From: Gracilaria domingensis
Lineage: Eukaryota > Rhodophyta > Florideophyceae > Gracilariales > Gracilariaceae
Direction: 5' to 3'
Assembly: GCA_022539475.1 (NCBI GenBank)
Contig: VCMS01000049.1
Span: forward strand, 248,001-312,000
Length of the DNA: 64,000 nt
A program made the position numbers and the translations under genes. Positions within the stretch are counted from its first letter, which is position 1. Each line of letters begins with the position of its first letter. Positions 22,101 to 32,852 of this stretch are shown here, piece by piece. Below the pieces are notes generated by a model. That model was not told the origin of the DNA and did not search any database. It saw only the letters and a program-made list of their open reading frames with translations.

Positions 22101-23234
22101 CTACTTCTTCACAGAGCTCTTTATGGATTGCGCGAGGGCCAAAAGATCTGGCACAAGACATGGAGCGATGCACTGGACAGTATGGGGTTCTATCCACTTG
22201 CATGTGATGAATGCTTCTACTTTCTTAAGAGTGATGAGTTCTTTGTCTGGGTGCTCGTCTATGTCGATGATATTCTTCTGGTTGGTCCCGATTTGGAGCT
22301 GATTTGCACTATGAAGTCGAAAATGATGAAACGTTTTTCAATGAAGGACATGGGAGTCGCCTCACAGTTTCTGGGTATTCGTATCACTCGCAGGGAGGGC
22401 ATGCTCTGTCTCGATCAGAGTATCATGATCGCAAATCTCTTGCAGAATGCTTCGATGGGTGACAGCAAACCGGTCGCCACTCCTCTCCTTACAGGATCGG
22501 ACCCAGGAGGCCATAATGAGTTGCTTTCTGGTTCCTTGTCTGAGAAGTATCGAGAACATACTGGTGTACTCATGTATATTGCTTTCCGTACCCGCCCTGA
22601 TCTCAGTGTCGCAACCAATGTATTGAGTCGAAACCAGAAGAATCCAACAGACTCCGACTGGATTCGCCTGAAGAGAGTTCTGAGGTACTTGAGTGCTACA
22701 AGGAACTACGGGATGGTTTGTCAATCGAGTAGTCCAAACGGGTGCACTTTGAGAGCGTTTTCAGACTCTGATTGAGCTGGCGATAAGCGAGATAGGAAGT
22801 CTACTACTGGGTTTGTGTTGATGCTGAATGGTATTCCCATCACTTGGCGGAGTATGAAGCAGCGCTCAGTGGCTCTATCGACTACCGAATCGGAGTATAT
22901 TGCTCTGTCCGAGAGCGTGGTGGTTCTGTGGGTTAGGACTCTGCTCGGTGAACTTGGCGTTCACATTCGAGAACCGACTGAGATCTATGAAGATAACAGC
23001 GGAGCGATTGCCTGGGCGTCTTCACAACGACGAGAGAAACACGTGGACATCCGTTATCATTTCGTTCGCGATGCTATTCAGAAGAGTCTTGTTAGGATTG
23101 TGTACTGCCCAACAGATAGGATGGTTGCGGACATGCTGACTAAGCCGCTCCCGATGCAGCGTTTTCGAGATCTGAGGGAGAACCTTGGTATTGTTGATCT
23201 TGCGGCAAGGGAGGGATTGGTAAAACTGAATTGA
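19176..23234 (+). pseudogene. Copia Gag-Pol polyprotein with five in-frame stops
   Basis: One continuous frame of about 1,350 codons without frameshift. In order: Gag with zinc knuckle CYNCGKFGHFQRDC; protease with YSGATSHM, where the catalytic Asp of DSGATSHM is Tyr; integrase with WHERFGH...CVPC zinc site and catalytic residues in YSDICGPL, SDNGPEY and NGTAERLNRTL; reverse transcriptase with QMDVKTAFLNG and YVDDILLVG; RNase H with SDSD, STTESEYIAL, EDNSGAIAWAS and MLTKPLP. In-frame stops are TAG at 19476, 20061, 20697 and 21897 and TGA at 22773. The first and last stand where copia proteins have Trp. The ATG at 19176 lies just after the primer site region. Confidence 0.9.
23207..23217 (+). 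other. Copia polypurine tract
   Basis: AAGGGAGGGA directly precedes the 3' LTR, where plus-strand priming is expected. The tract overlaps the last codons of the RNase H frame. Confidence 0.75.
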
Positions 23235-23477
23235 TGTCGCAAGATATATCTGATTGTGAATTGTGTTGCGTCATATCTGATGACAGTACAGATTACATTA
23301 GTACTTGGTAGTGATATGATATCTAGTTAGAGTTTGAATGGATACTTTGATGTGTCTCCTGCTGAATTGGACTGTCAAAGTCTAGCGAGCTGGTTTTGCA
23401 GGTTTACAGCTCCTATGCGGTATATAAAGTTACAGACTGGTCAAAGACTTCAGGGTCTGGGCAGTCGAGTTCCAACA
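23218..23477 (+). repeat. Copia 3' LTR
   Basis: 260 bases. The polyprotein stop (23232-23234) lies just inside it. About eight differences from the 5' LTR. Confidence 0.95.
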
Positions 23478-23824
23478 AGCATTCGCTGCAATCATCAGTC
23501 ATGGAGAGGGCATCATTGGCGAGAGAGGAACTGTCTTTGCAAAGAGAAAAATTAGATTGGGATATGAGTGTCAAGGTTCTTGGAGCGGGATCGATGGTAG
23601 CCGCTGATGAGAAGCATAGAATTGAGAAGTTGTTATGCAAAGGATTGCTGCAACGTCTCGAGACTCACGAAGAGGAGCAAATCACTGTCAAAAAGCCAAA
23701 AGTTTCCCAGCCAAGCGAGGCGCAACTGCAAAGTAGAGGGAATGATAGCAAGTTTGATACTGCGCTGACATTGCTGGAGCTCTCTTCTGTTGGCAATTAG
23801 CAACCTTTACGAATTGAACTGCGA

Positions 23825-24840
23825 TCAGTAATCTACATCGCTGTGACCATGGGAGTTCCAGATGTTCTCCATTAAAGCTTCTTGCAGAACTTGATGATCC
23901 TCCAAACTTTCAATTGGATCTAATTCAGAACTCCAAAGCTCCGCTTGCTCGTAGCTGCAGTTCGGGTGAAGTGTAGTATTGTAAAGTGTCTCTGTTGTTT
24001 GCATTTTGCTCGAAGGTACACCAAATTTTGCCGTACCGGCATAACCACGCCCTTCCGCAATCATATTGTGCAGGATGCAGGAACACAGGACAATATCGTT
24101 CAACTCCGTGACTTCAAAAAGCCTCGCCGGGTGATCTAGTATTTCAAATTGCTCGTATAGAGCAGCGAAGAAACGCTCCACAGACTTTCTAGCTGATCTG
24201 TTTCCTGCAGTATAGAGCCGTGCCTCCCGAGATTTCGGGTCTGGATGAGGTTTCGCAAAGATGCAAAGCCGAGGGTATATTCCATCAGTAAGATAGTATG
24301 ACCAATCTATTATTATGCCTGTGACACACACACCGATGGTCTCACTGCGGGCCATTTTCCATTCCTCATGTCATTAAAAAGGGAGCTTTGTGACATTATT
24401 GATATGTCATTCCTCGCTCCTGGAGATCCAAACATGACATGCCAGATCCGTAGCTTGTCATCATAGACAACTTCTATTCGTAGCATCGTCTTTGTTTTCG
24501 TGCAAATGTATTGCCCGTCCGACGCAACAGGGCAATTTCTCCATCGCCACCTAGCGCAATCCAGAGCTCCAATGTAACGTGGAAAGCCAAGCTGCTCATA
24601 ACCAGATTCAAGGTCTTTTCGTACAGTAATATAAGGTCTACTCAGGTACTTTTCACTGAAGCAATGCACTACAGAACGACAAAACATTTTGAATGTCTTC
24701 AAGATCGTCGATTCATGACGTTTTATATATGAAACAAAGTGTTCAGCGGCTACACGGGAGCTTAACGGAAAAAGAGCCGCTGTAAGTTTCTCGTCAGTAC
24801 TTTTGCCACATTTGCGAGCTGCAATTTGTTTTCCACACAA
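23825..24840 (-). pseudogene. PIF/Harbinger DDE transposase, frameshifted
   Basis: Two overlapping minus-strand frames (24840-24313 and 24355-23825) together cover the Harbinger (DDE_Tnp_4) domain. The first has GFPRYIGALDCARWRWRNCP (first Asp in LDC), then IWHVMFGSPGARNDISIMSQ and SLFNDMRNGKWP. A frameshift near 24320 leads to the second frame with IIDWSYYLTDGIYP (second Asp), ARKSVERFFAALYEQFEIL (Glu) and LCSCILHNMI. All three catalytic residues are present, so the break is the frameshift. The N-terminal part upstream of 24840 is not recognised. It belongs with the Myb-like gene on the other strand. Confidence 0.85.
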
Positions 24841-25754
24841 AACGGTTACGTCTTACAAAGCGCAGCACGTAAGTTTTTGTGTACACAGCTGGTCACACTG
24901 AATTTTTTTGCAAAATCTAACGTAGTAAAATGTCTTTCTTGAATTCTTTGTCAGCAAAATTAATCCTTGTAGATTTGTTGCGCTCCGATATAAAAGTGTA
25001 TATCTATGTGTTCCTCCTGCCCTCTAACAGATCTCTCATACTTTGTTTGGAGTGTCATGATTTGAAACAAGAGGAAGATTAGCAAAATTGGGTCATCAAT
25101 ATTGTCTTTATCACTAGGAAAAGAAGAGGATGATAATAACATTGAAGGTGAGTGTTACAAGCCAGTGTGATTTCAAAATGGCAGCGAGGCATCTACGAGT
25201 CGTGGAATACTGCGGTGTTTGTGTTTGGGCTCGTCTTGAATACGTGATGATGTCACTAGACTATCAAGCCTTTCTGGGTTGCATTAGACGGTTAATCACT
25301 TTCATACAAATTGCAAGAAATTTTTTAGAATCAGGCGTACCAATAGGGACGCTCTCACAGATATTGAGTGGATTGAAGCTAAGGGAGAAGCCAAAATACG
25401 CCGTGTTTTAAGTTATGCACTTTCTTTGAAGAAAATATGTTATTCTATATAAAAGCGGTAAGATTTGACCGCATATCAACTAGTTACCTACTAATGCCAG
25501 AACAATGCTTACTTGGCACAAAACATAAAAATATTCTTTAGAATAGCTCTACATTACTGCAAAGCGGGCGCCCAAGGCACTAGGAGCTTTGCTATCATTT
25601 TTTGAAACCTAAAATATCTAATGTAATAACATTCACAGATCACGTCATTGTAACGTTATGTGGCATACTTTCATGTAACTCTACAATACGTTTTTTCTTA
25701 CGTTCTTTTGTTTGTAATTTTGGTTACAGTAGGGCAGGCTCATGCGTCAAAAAA

Positions 25755-25846
25755 GTGGGGTCAAAGCTGAACACCATAATTCCGCGCTTTTGAGTGCTTC
25801 TTCAAGGAAAGCTGCCATCTCAGAGGGTGTTCAGCATTGACCCCAC
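25755..25846. repeat. 21-bp inverted repeat around a 50-bp spacer
   Basis: 25755-25775 (GTGGGGTCAAAGCTGAACACC) pairs with 25826-25846 with one mismatch. No target duplication is evident. It may be a tiny foldback element. Confidence 0.85.
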
Positions 25847-25856
25847 GGTACGATCA

Positions 25857-26135
25857 TTAAGTACATCTGAAAGTAATACTTTCTTTACTCTCATCGAAGA
25901 GTCTAGAGCACTCCGACCATCGTCTATTCACGATACACAACCATGAGAACAATGCAGGCCCTTCACAGATTTTGAAATGAGCATTACATTCAACACACTT
26001 GCAAAAAAGGCTGCCATCCCCACGTCTACCGTAGTATACTTTCCAACTTCTTTCTTTGATATAAACTTTGCAAAAGCGACTTGAAGACCTTTTGTCGCGT
26101 GGATTCATTTCCGCTTGAAAACAAAAAGAACACAA
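25857..26135 (-). CDS. Small Cys-rich ORF, possible zinc-binding fragment
   Basis: 92 codons with KVYIKERSWKVYYGRRGDG followed by LFCKCVECNAHFKIC, a possible zinc-binding motif (C-x-C-x2-C). It could be the N-terminal zinc finger of a transposon protein or of an unrelated lost gene. There is no upstream or downstream continuation that I can support. Its 3' end touches the inverted repeat at 25755-25846. Confidence 0.3.
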   Translation of the reverse strand: MCSFCFQAEMNPRDKRSSSRFCKVYIKERSWKVYYGRRGDGSLFCKCVECNAHFKICEGPALFSWLCIVNRRWSECSRLFDESKESITFRCT

Positions 26136-26389
26136 GTCTCCTAACCTCCGCTACCGTCCAATTATTCTTTCTCAAACCTAAAAGAGACCAGCAGAACAAC
26201 CAATCCCGTCGTAAGAAATCTCTCAGAGCACTTTCAATGTATATCTAGAAGTCGAAGAGTTCTGTAGAGCATCTCCATCGCTCATTTATAAACCGCTCTC
26301 AGAACCTCGGAGCTTTTGAAACAGAACGTTACCAATTTAAGCTTGCATCTGTCATTACCACTATCACTCATTCTGCACACTACAAAAAT

Positions 26390-27175
26390 ATGCCTTATAA
26401 ACACAAGTGGTCCGGCAAACTGAAACCAACGTACTTCTGCAAGAAGTCCAAATCTGTGCATAAGCGAACTGAGAACTGCTTCATGGTTCGTGCTATGCGC
26501 ATGCGCGTTACCCGCAAAATGCTCCATGCCGTTTTCGCAGTCAAAGAAAGACGCATGTCATTTCATGAAGCCAGTCGAAACTTCCGCCTGCCTGTTTCTT
26601 CTGTCTCTTCTATCCAATACTGGCTCCACCGCATTAACCTGGTCAGCAAGCCAGTGACGTCGAAAAGATATGCACTAGCCGACAGTGAAGAACAGCATAT
26701 AGTGCAGGTGCTTAACCATTACTCCAAAACTGCAAGGCACATGACCAGGAACAACGTGAAGGATACTGTTCATTTCTTGGTCCAGTCGTTTCAGATCGAA
26801 AGGCAGCAGAAGCTACGGTTCAAAAGTGGTCGCCCGGGCGACGATTGGTGTAGAGCTTTTCAGACTCGACATGAAGACGTCATCATATATCGCAAGGTCT
26901 CTGTCCAGGAATCGCAGAGATACATATCGACAAATGCAGAGGTTCTAACCAGTCATCTTGCAAAGATATCTGAAGTGATACAATGTACAACATCGACCGT
27001 CGCAGCCTGTTCAACTTAGACGAAACGGGGTTTTCCGTTGACAAAGAAGAAAAGAAGACGCCTTGCACCAAGCACTACATCTCAGTTGATGATGTTCCTG
27101 AAATTCAGAGCGCGTCTTCCGAGAACATATCCGCCTTACCTGCCTTGCGTGCGTATCAGCCGAAGGTATCGCAGT
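26390..27175 (+). pseudogene. pogo-like (CENP-B/DDE_1) transposase, 5' part
   Basis: The first frame (26390-27019) has a psq-type helix-turn-helix (KMLHAVFAVKERRMSFHEAS...RLPVSSVSS) and a CENP-B-type domain with SGRPGDDWCRAFQTRHEDV, the landmark of pogo/Tigger proteins. Near 26980 the frame shifts by one base. The second frame gives RRSLFNLDETGFS, the first catalytic Asp motif (N-x-D-E-x-G-F). The gene is then cut at 27175 by the gypsy element. The second half is at 38045-39063. Confidence 0.8.
27171..27175. repeat. Gypsy target-site duplication, left copy
   Basis: GCAGT; identical 5 bases at 38040-38044 directly after the 3' LTR. Confidence 0.95.
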
Positions 27176-27917
27176 TGTAGTGCAAATCGCGCCAATATTA
27201 TGCGTATTTTACAGTGCATATTATGCACCGGGTGTCCATTGCTGGGCCCCGGCCTGCTGGCACATTTCTTAGAATTAGTAATTTATTTTGCCTAATATTT
27301 TAGGAATTTACACTGGCACGCCTCGGCCTCCACAGTACTTAGGAGTGCCGACGGCGCGCCAGCTTCACTCAGTAAACCTCAAGGAGGCGTTTGGCTCTGA
27401 TCTTCTTGCCGCTTGCGCACGGTCACAAGCCCCATCCTGGGGAACACCGGCGCAATTCCGGGCTGATCAACCAACCTCCGTCTCTGAGGAGTACTAATCC
27501 GTCGTCACGGCACTTTTCTTATCTATTTTATTGTCTTTATTTCCGTCTTACGGCTTTCGCTACTCTGCCCTACATTGTAGGTTTGTCCCATTTGTCTCGG
27601 AAGTTTTCCCGCTTATCGCGAGTCAGTGCTTCGCAGTGCGGCTCGTTTGCTGATCTATTGTCGTCCCATACCGTTGGGCTGGATACCTCCACTCGCTGTG
27701 GCTCGCCGGAACCATCCGAAAACGTACGCCGATTCTACCCTTTCTACCTCCGACTGCACGCCCAGATCGGGGCCACCCGGATTTACACCCGGCTCGTGTT
27801 GGTCCTATCGGAGGGTTCTGCCGCTCGACTGCCCTTCACAGGGAGCAGGGCCTGAACACCCTGAAGTGCTCATCCACGACGCAGCTTGTTGTTTTCCCGT
27901 CGAGGGTTTGCACCACA
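27176..27917 (+). repeat. Gypsy 5' LTR
   Basis: 742 bases, TG...CA ends. It matches 37298-38039 over its full length. Confidence 0.97.
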
Positions 27918-27920
27918 AAC

Positions 27921-27942
27921 TGGTCTCCCGACCTAGAATCGG
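27921..27942 (+). other. Gypsy primer-binding site
   Basis: TGGTCTCCCGACCTAGAA and four more bases. The reverse complement can be read as a T-arm with a TTCGATT-type loop, a CTAGG stem strand, a seven-base acceptor strand, discriminator A and CCA. So the primer should be a tRNA ending TCGGGAGACCA. I cannot name the tRNA. Confidence 0.85.
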
Positions 27943-28123
27943 ATTTATTGGCCAACAATCGTTGAAGTTGGTTCGTCTGTCTGGAGCCCAGATAGTTGAG
28001 AATATCCTTTCTTACGGTTCTCTCATTGTCCGTTTTCGGAAGTTGTTTTGGTTGCCAATTGGCTGACTGTGTCGGTGAACGATGTAGTCCCGTCGCAGGA
28101 GTAGCGCGCCACGTGCCGCTTCT

Positions 28124-30091
28124 ATGCCCGGTTCGTCCGGCTTGCCGGCAAGTTTGCCTCCGTTTCCGAAGGACGCACTGGAGGTCCCAGGCAATGGCGA
28201 CCCGAAACCGGCTTCCCGGGGCCGCCGTTCTGATAACGGGACCCCACCCACTCGTGAGCCAACCGAAACCACACCTGCGGCTGATGCCGCCGCAGCGGTT
28301 GACGTTATGTCGTCGCGGTCCGACGAGTATACCCTCCGTGAATTAGAGGCTCAGGTTCGCATCCTGCAGAACTCCCAAGTGGGCCTCATCCGGGATATTA
28401 CGAAACTCCGGCAACGGCTCGATAAAGCCGGTGTCCGGGATGTTTCGAGCGACGTCCGTGTTTTACGGTCTGATGTCAACCAGATTATGGAACACCGACA
28501 GGTGTCGGCTACCCTGCACGAGCAGGCTTCCGCACGCCTGGACCGCCTGGCCACCCGTCTGGAGACGGTCGAGCAAATCATCATATCTGATGCTGTTGCG
28601 GCGGGAGCCCCGGTTTCTGAAGGTTCTCAGCACTCGCGCCGTTCCCAGGATCGCCCGGCAAAGAAGAAGGTCAAGGTCAAGTCTGACTCATCTTCTTCAT
28701 CCTCTTCTGATGAGGAGGGCCTTAAAAAGGGATCGTCTACCGTCTCTTCGGACAGCGCGGAAGAGCGCTCTCGCTATCGTGCATCCCGTTCGCGGGCTAC
28801 TGAAGCCACCTCTGGTGTTGCACGAGGCCGTACGAAAGGACGGAGACACCTTGGATTGAAGGAATTGAAGCCGACAAACTTACTGTATCGGAAGCTGCTA
28901 TCGTACCGATATTATCGGCTTGATGACACGACGCCACAGAGGACCCCACGTGGGACTGGCAGAATGCGAAATCATCTGCGACAAATGGAGCTCACGCTAA
29001 AGCCCCACAAATTCTCTGGGAAAGATCCAATTCTTGTCTTGGATTTTCTTAACCGCTTCGTAGCGGAAGCCGATGTACTTCGGATGAGTGAGGCACAGGC
29101 CTACATCGCGCTGCCGTACTTTTTGACGGGCGTAGCCGAAGATCAATTCAATTCGGTTCGTGGGTCGTCTCGCGCCTCCGAAGGAGGAGTTACGTGCTGG
29201 CCGGAAGCAGTACAATATCTCCTGCGCTCTTACGAGACAGGCAATGAGATACAAGGTGCTATACTCGCGCTGCGAGACACGAAGCAAGGAGCCGATGAGT
29301 CGGAAACCGTTTATTCGACCCGCCTCAATAAGGCTTCCCACAGATGTGGCAACGTGTTCTCCGCAGCTGAGCGGTGTACGATGTTTGTTGATGGACTGGA
29401 TTGATCAATTCGGACGTTGGTAGCCCATTATCGGGAGAACAAACGCCGGACTACCTATCTGGAACTAGTCCAATTTGCCCAAGCTGAAGGAGATGCAGCT
29501 CGCGCACGCACTGCTGTCAAGACGCGCACGCGCTGACTCCTTCATGTAGAAGGCCGGGACTCTTCACTGCCTCACTCACGAGGTTCTGTTCAAGAGGGTT
29601 ATGATAACCTACACCTGTTACAGGACGATGGTTCAATGCCGAGTCCGGAATTGCCGTCGACGACGAAGCAGTCTACAGTGGACGTAGACCCCGCTCTGTA
29701 CGCCGGACGTCAAGTACCGGCATTGCCCGTGCCGCACTCTGGCGGATATCGAAGCCAACGCCCTGGATGGAGGGACCCGTATCCTCCTCGACATGAGCGC
29801 CGTCCGCCCAACGCGGATCTTCTTCGTCACCTTATTTGTCATAGCTGTTACAGGCCAGAGCACACCGCCTCGAATTGCTTAATGCCCATACGGGATATGG
29901 CGAAGATAGTGCCTCAATATGAGTCGTTGACGCCCGCCGAGCGGGAACGTGTTCCCGACAAATCGTCGCTTCGTGCGAAGGCGGAGACTCAGTCTGGAAA
30001 CCAGGAAACGGTGCCATCGAATGGTGGGACTGTAGCCGCCCCTGCGCAGTCGCAACCTCCGCAGATTGGCGACGAAGCTCAGAAAAACTGA
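28124..30091 (+). pseudogene. Gypsy Gag with two in-frame TGA codons
   Basis: One frame from ATG 28124 to TGA 30089, interrupted by TGA at 29402-29404 and 29534-29536 but without frameshift. The N-terminal third is a coiled coil (VRILQNSQVGLIRDITKLRQ, VRVLRSDVNQIME). Then comes a basic/Ser-rich linker (KKKVKVKSD followed by Ser runs), a capsid-like region (LKPHKFSGKDPILVLDFLNR, QAYIALPYFLTGVAEDQF) and a zinc knuckle CHSCYRPEHTASNC. It forms the virus-like particle and binds the RNA. The same protein is seen as a relic at 13635-15374. Confidence 0.85.
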
Positions 30092-30272
30092 GCAAGGGAG
30101 CCTCCGGCAATGGAGAAGCACCCCGAGCGACGGGGTTTAGAACGCCTAGGGCTGAGAAGCCTCGCTCCCCGGTCACAATCCTTTCGAGGAAAATGGCCAC
30201 TATCACTTTAGTGTCTTGCGTCGCCCGTGGATACGGTCGAAGAACAGCCGGCTCCCGGATAGAGTCCTGGTC

Positions 30273-32852
30273 ATGGCGAAACGTAACTACAAAGTTTACG
30301 CCGACCTAAGTGTTTCCGACCAGTACATGGTTCGGCAGTTGTCCGTGCTCGATACAGGAGCTGGGCCAAATTTCTTGGTTGAATCGATGACTCCGCCGCA
30401 CTTGCGGTCTCGTGTTCGTGCGGCGCCGCAGATTGATATAGCGGATGCGAACAATCGGCCTCTTTCGACTGTGGGAGTAATAGACCTGCTCGTCAGGCTT
30501 GGCCGCTACGTGGCGAAGCTCGATTTCTTGGTTTGCAAGCAACTCGCTGCGCTGGTTATCCTCGGCTGCGACTTCTGTGACCGCTTCGTCGATGCAATTC
30601 GACCGTGGAAGCGAACCATCGAGACGGAAGATGGGACTACTGTACCGATCGTTTGGCGTCCCCTTCGCCGGGCTTTGAAGAAGCAAGTCCCTTTGCCTGC
30701 GGCACAGAAGCCTACAGCCGATGAACGGAAGTCTACAAAGCTCCGAGTAGCTCGGTCTATTTCCATCCTGCCTGAATCACAGGTCTGGGTTACTGTGACG
30801 TCCCCACAATGTGGCTTACAAACGGTACAACCGTTGCCTGCGTTACAGGAGAAGCATCAGCTTGCCCTCGCTAATGGGATTGTTTTCGTCGAACCCGAGA
30901 AGCCTTTTCAGGTGCTGGTTGCGAACTTCAGCCGTTTTCCTCAACGGTTGGTTAGGAGCCAAGTTATTGGTTCATTGCTTCCGCACCCTGCGGCTATAGT
31001 GCCTACTCAGGTTTCTATTGCCGAAGTTCTCGGTATCCTCGAAACTGAGGAGGGGGAGGCGGAACGGAACAATGCCGAACCAAACCCTGGTCTGAACAGC
31101 TCGTCGGAAAATGCTACGCCGACTTCGTCGGATGCGAATAACCACAGCCTGTCGAAGGAAGCAATGCCGACCTCGTCGGACAATAATGATAAGGACCTGA
31201 GTGTTGCTGACACGAAGGATAAGGCAGTACAAGAACTGGAGTCTCTGGATCTTGAACATGTCCCAGAGACTCACCGCGATAAATTGCGGCACATGCTTGA
31301 GGAGTTCACGCCCATGTGGGATGGCACACTGGGTAAGATTGGTATTACCGAACATCGGATTGATTTGCTACCGAATACTCGGCCCATTTGGCGGCACCCT
31401 TACAGGGCAGGACCGACAGCTCGGCAGGAGGAGAAAGCTCAAGTTGAGGAGATGCTCCGCGCTGGAGTTATCGAGCCGGCTCAGTCACCATGGGCATCGC
31501 CGGTGGTGCTCGCGCCCAAAGCTGATGGGTCTTGGCGATTTTGCATCGATTACCGCAAGCTAAACGCGGCTACAGTCAAGGATGTATATCCTATCCCACG
31601 AATGGATGAATGCATCGATTCGTTGGGCGACACGAAAGTGTTCACAACCCTAGATGCGAATTGGGGCTACTGGCAAGTTCCCTTGAGGGCCGAAGATCGT
31701 GACAAGACAGCCTTCGTCTGTCATGAAGGATTGTACCGATTCAATCGGATGCTCTTTGGGTTAACGAACGCGCCAGCCACATTTCAGAGAGCTGTGGATA
31801 TTTTGCTCGCCCGCTTCAAGTGGAAGACTTGCCTGGTTTACCTGGACGACATCATTGTCTACTCCAGCAACCTGGACGAGCACTTGACCCACGTACGGGA
31901 TGTGATGCGAGTCCTACGAGATGCAGGCATCACACTCAAGCTGAAGAAGTGCGAGTTCTTTACCGAAACCGTCAGGTATCTCGGCCACGTTATCCGTCCT
32001 GGACGGCTTTCGATTGACGAAGTACGCGTGAAATACCTCAAAGAGGTTAAGCATCCGAGGACGCAGACGGAACTCCGATCTTTTCTCGGCTTGTGCAATG
32101 TGTATCGCCGCTTCATTCCGAACTTCGCGGATATCGCTGCACCTCTGAACGAGCTTCTTTGCAAAGGACAGCCAGTCGACCTGGAAGAATTCGACGACCG
32201 CAAGGCCGCGGCTTTCTCGTCGCTCGTGGACGCGGTGACATGGCCACGTGTTTTATCCCTGCCTAGGGCTGGTTTGCCGTATGCAGTAGATACGGATGCG
32301 AGCGACTACCAAGTCGGCTGTGCCCTGTTCCAGACCACCAATGATGGCGAGCGATTCCCAATTGGGTATTGGTCAAGGAGCCTCAACGTTCACGAGAAGA
32401 ATTACTCGGTATCCGAGAAGGAGTGCTTGGCAGTTGTCTGGGCATTACAGACACTGCGGCCCTATCTTATGGAGACCCGCTTCATTGTTCATACCGATCA
32501 TTCGGCCTTACGCTGGCTACTCTCTATAGCAGAGCTATCTGGCCGCTTGATGCGGTGGAGACTTCGCTTGTCGGAATTCGACTTCGAAATTCGTTACAAG
32601 AAAGGACTCCTGAACACTCAGGCTGATGCACTGTCCCGCTTGGAAACAGCGGCTGAAGCTGCGCCAGTCGATGATCTGGAGATACCGTGCTTCTTCGCGG
32701 AAGACGGCTCGAGCGATGCCGATGAAGAATCGGAAGGATGGGACATCTACGATGCTGTTTTAGCCGTGTCAGACACGCAACACGAACCGGGCTCTTTCGT
32801 ACCGAGCAAGCCGGAGGAACTCATCCGGGAGCAGCACACCGGAGATTCGTAG
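30273..32852 (+). pseudogene. Gypsy Pol: protease, reverse transcriptase, RNase H
   Basis: Starts at the ATG at 30273, in a frame different from Gag. The frame is open somewhat further upstream, so the true join to Gag is unclear. Protease motif VLDTGAGPNF. Then a spacer rich in Asn/Ser. Reverse transcriptase has WRFCIDYRKLN, FTTLDANWGYWQVPL, FGLTNAPATFQ and the catalytic YLDD at 31839-31850. RNase H has AVDTDASDYQVGCAL, SEKECLAVVWAL and VHTDHSALRWLL. It stops at 32850, and integrase continues in the next frame, so a one-base indel near 32840 probably broke a single Pol frame. Reverse transcriptase copies the element RNA in the particle. Confidence 0.9.

Larger units (their letters stand above)
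18805..23477 (+). mobile_element. Complete Ty1/copia LTR retrotransposon (4,673 bp)
   Basis: Two 260-bp LTRs (18805-19064 and 23218-23477) begin TG(A/G)TA(G/A)AACTGAATTG and end TTCCAACA. The 5-bp target repeat AGCAT lies at 18800-18804 and 23478-23482. A primer-binding site (TGGTAGCATCGCC) follows the 5' LTR and a purine tract precedes the 3' LTR. The single frame carries Gag, protease, integrase, reverse transcriptase and RNase H in copia order. By eye the LTRs differ at about eight positions (about 3%), mostly transitions, so the insertion is not recent. Five in-frame stops and a lost protease Asp make it inactive. Confidence 0.95.
18013..23800 (+). pseudogene. Harbinger Myb/SANT-like accessory gene, split by copia
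   Basis: The first part (18013-18804) has a Myb/SANT-like start (GRNIVWNIREMMALVQA) and, after a TGA at 18367-18369 in the same frame, RSAEGCRKKCDKLK, the typical third-helix region of these proteins. The next part, with GPIGTKAAKVKREMERKG, is as in the NAM-associated/Myb-like proteins of Harbinger. At 18804 the copia element begins. After its 3' LTR and target repeat (23483) the same frame resumes and runs to a stop at 23798-23800, with a charged coiled coil (REELSLQREKLDWDM). So the frame survives apart from the insertion and one TGA. The family role is to bind the transposon ends and bring the transposase into the nucleus. Confidence 0.75.
17523..24840. mobile_element. PIF/Harbinger DNA transposon, two-gene type, split by a copia insertion
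   Basis: A Myb-like gene (plus strand) and a DDE_Tnp_4-type transposase (minus strand) lie tail to tail, the usual two-gene content of PIF/Harbinger elements. The left end is probably at 17523: TTA (17520-17522, the usual TWA target) followed by GGGCATCTCCACCGG, an end-like sequence. I could not find the right-hand partner, so the right limit given is only the end of the transposase frame. Both genes are broken: an in-frame TGA and a 4.67-kb copia insertion in the Myb-like gene, and a frameshift in the transposase. The element is dead. Confidence 0.7.
24841..26389. other. Non-coding interval with an inverted repeat
   Basis: Between the Harbinger transposase and the pogo-like gene. It should hold the Harbinger right end, which I could not identify. 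It contains the inverted repeat at 25755-25846, a small Cys-rich minus-strand frame, and GAGCATCTCCATCGCTC near 26269, which resembles a transposon end and might be the left end of the pogo-like element. Confidence 0.4.

Noticed and set aside
26265-26285. Right-hand inverted end of the Harbinger element
   Set aside because: GAGCATCTCCATCGC resembles the left end GGGCATCTCCACCGG but is in the same orientation, so it cannot be the partner end.
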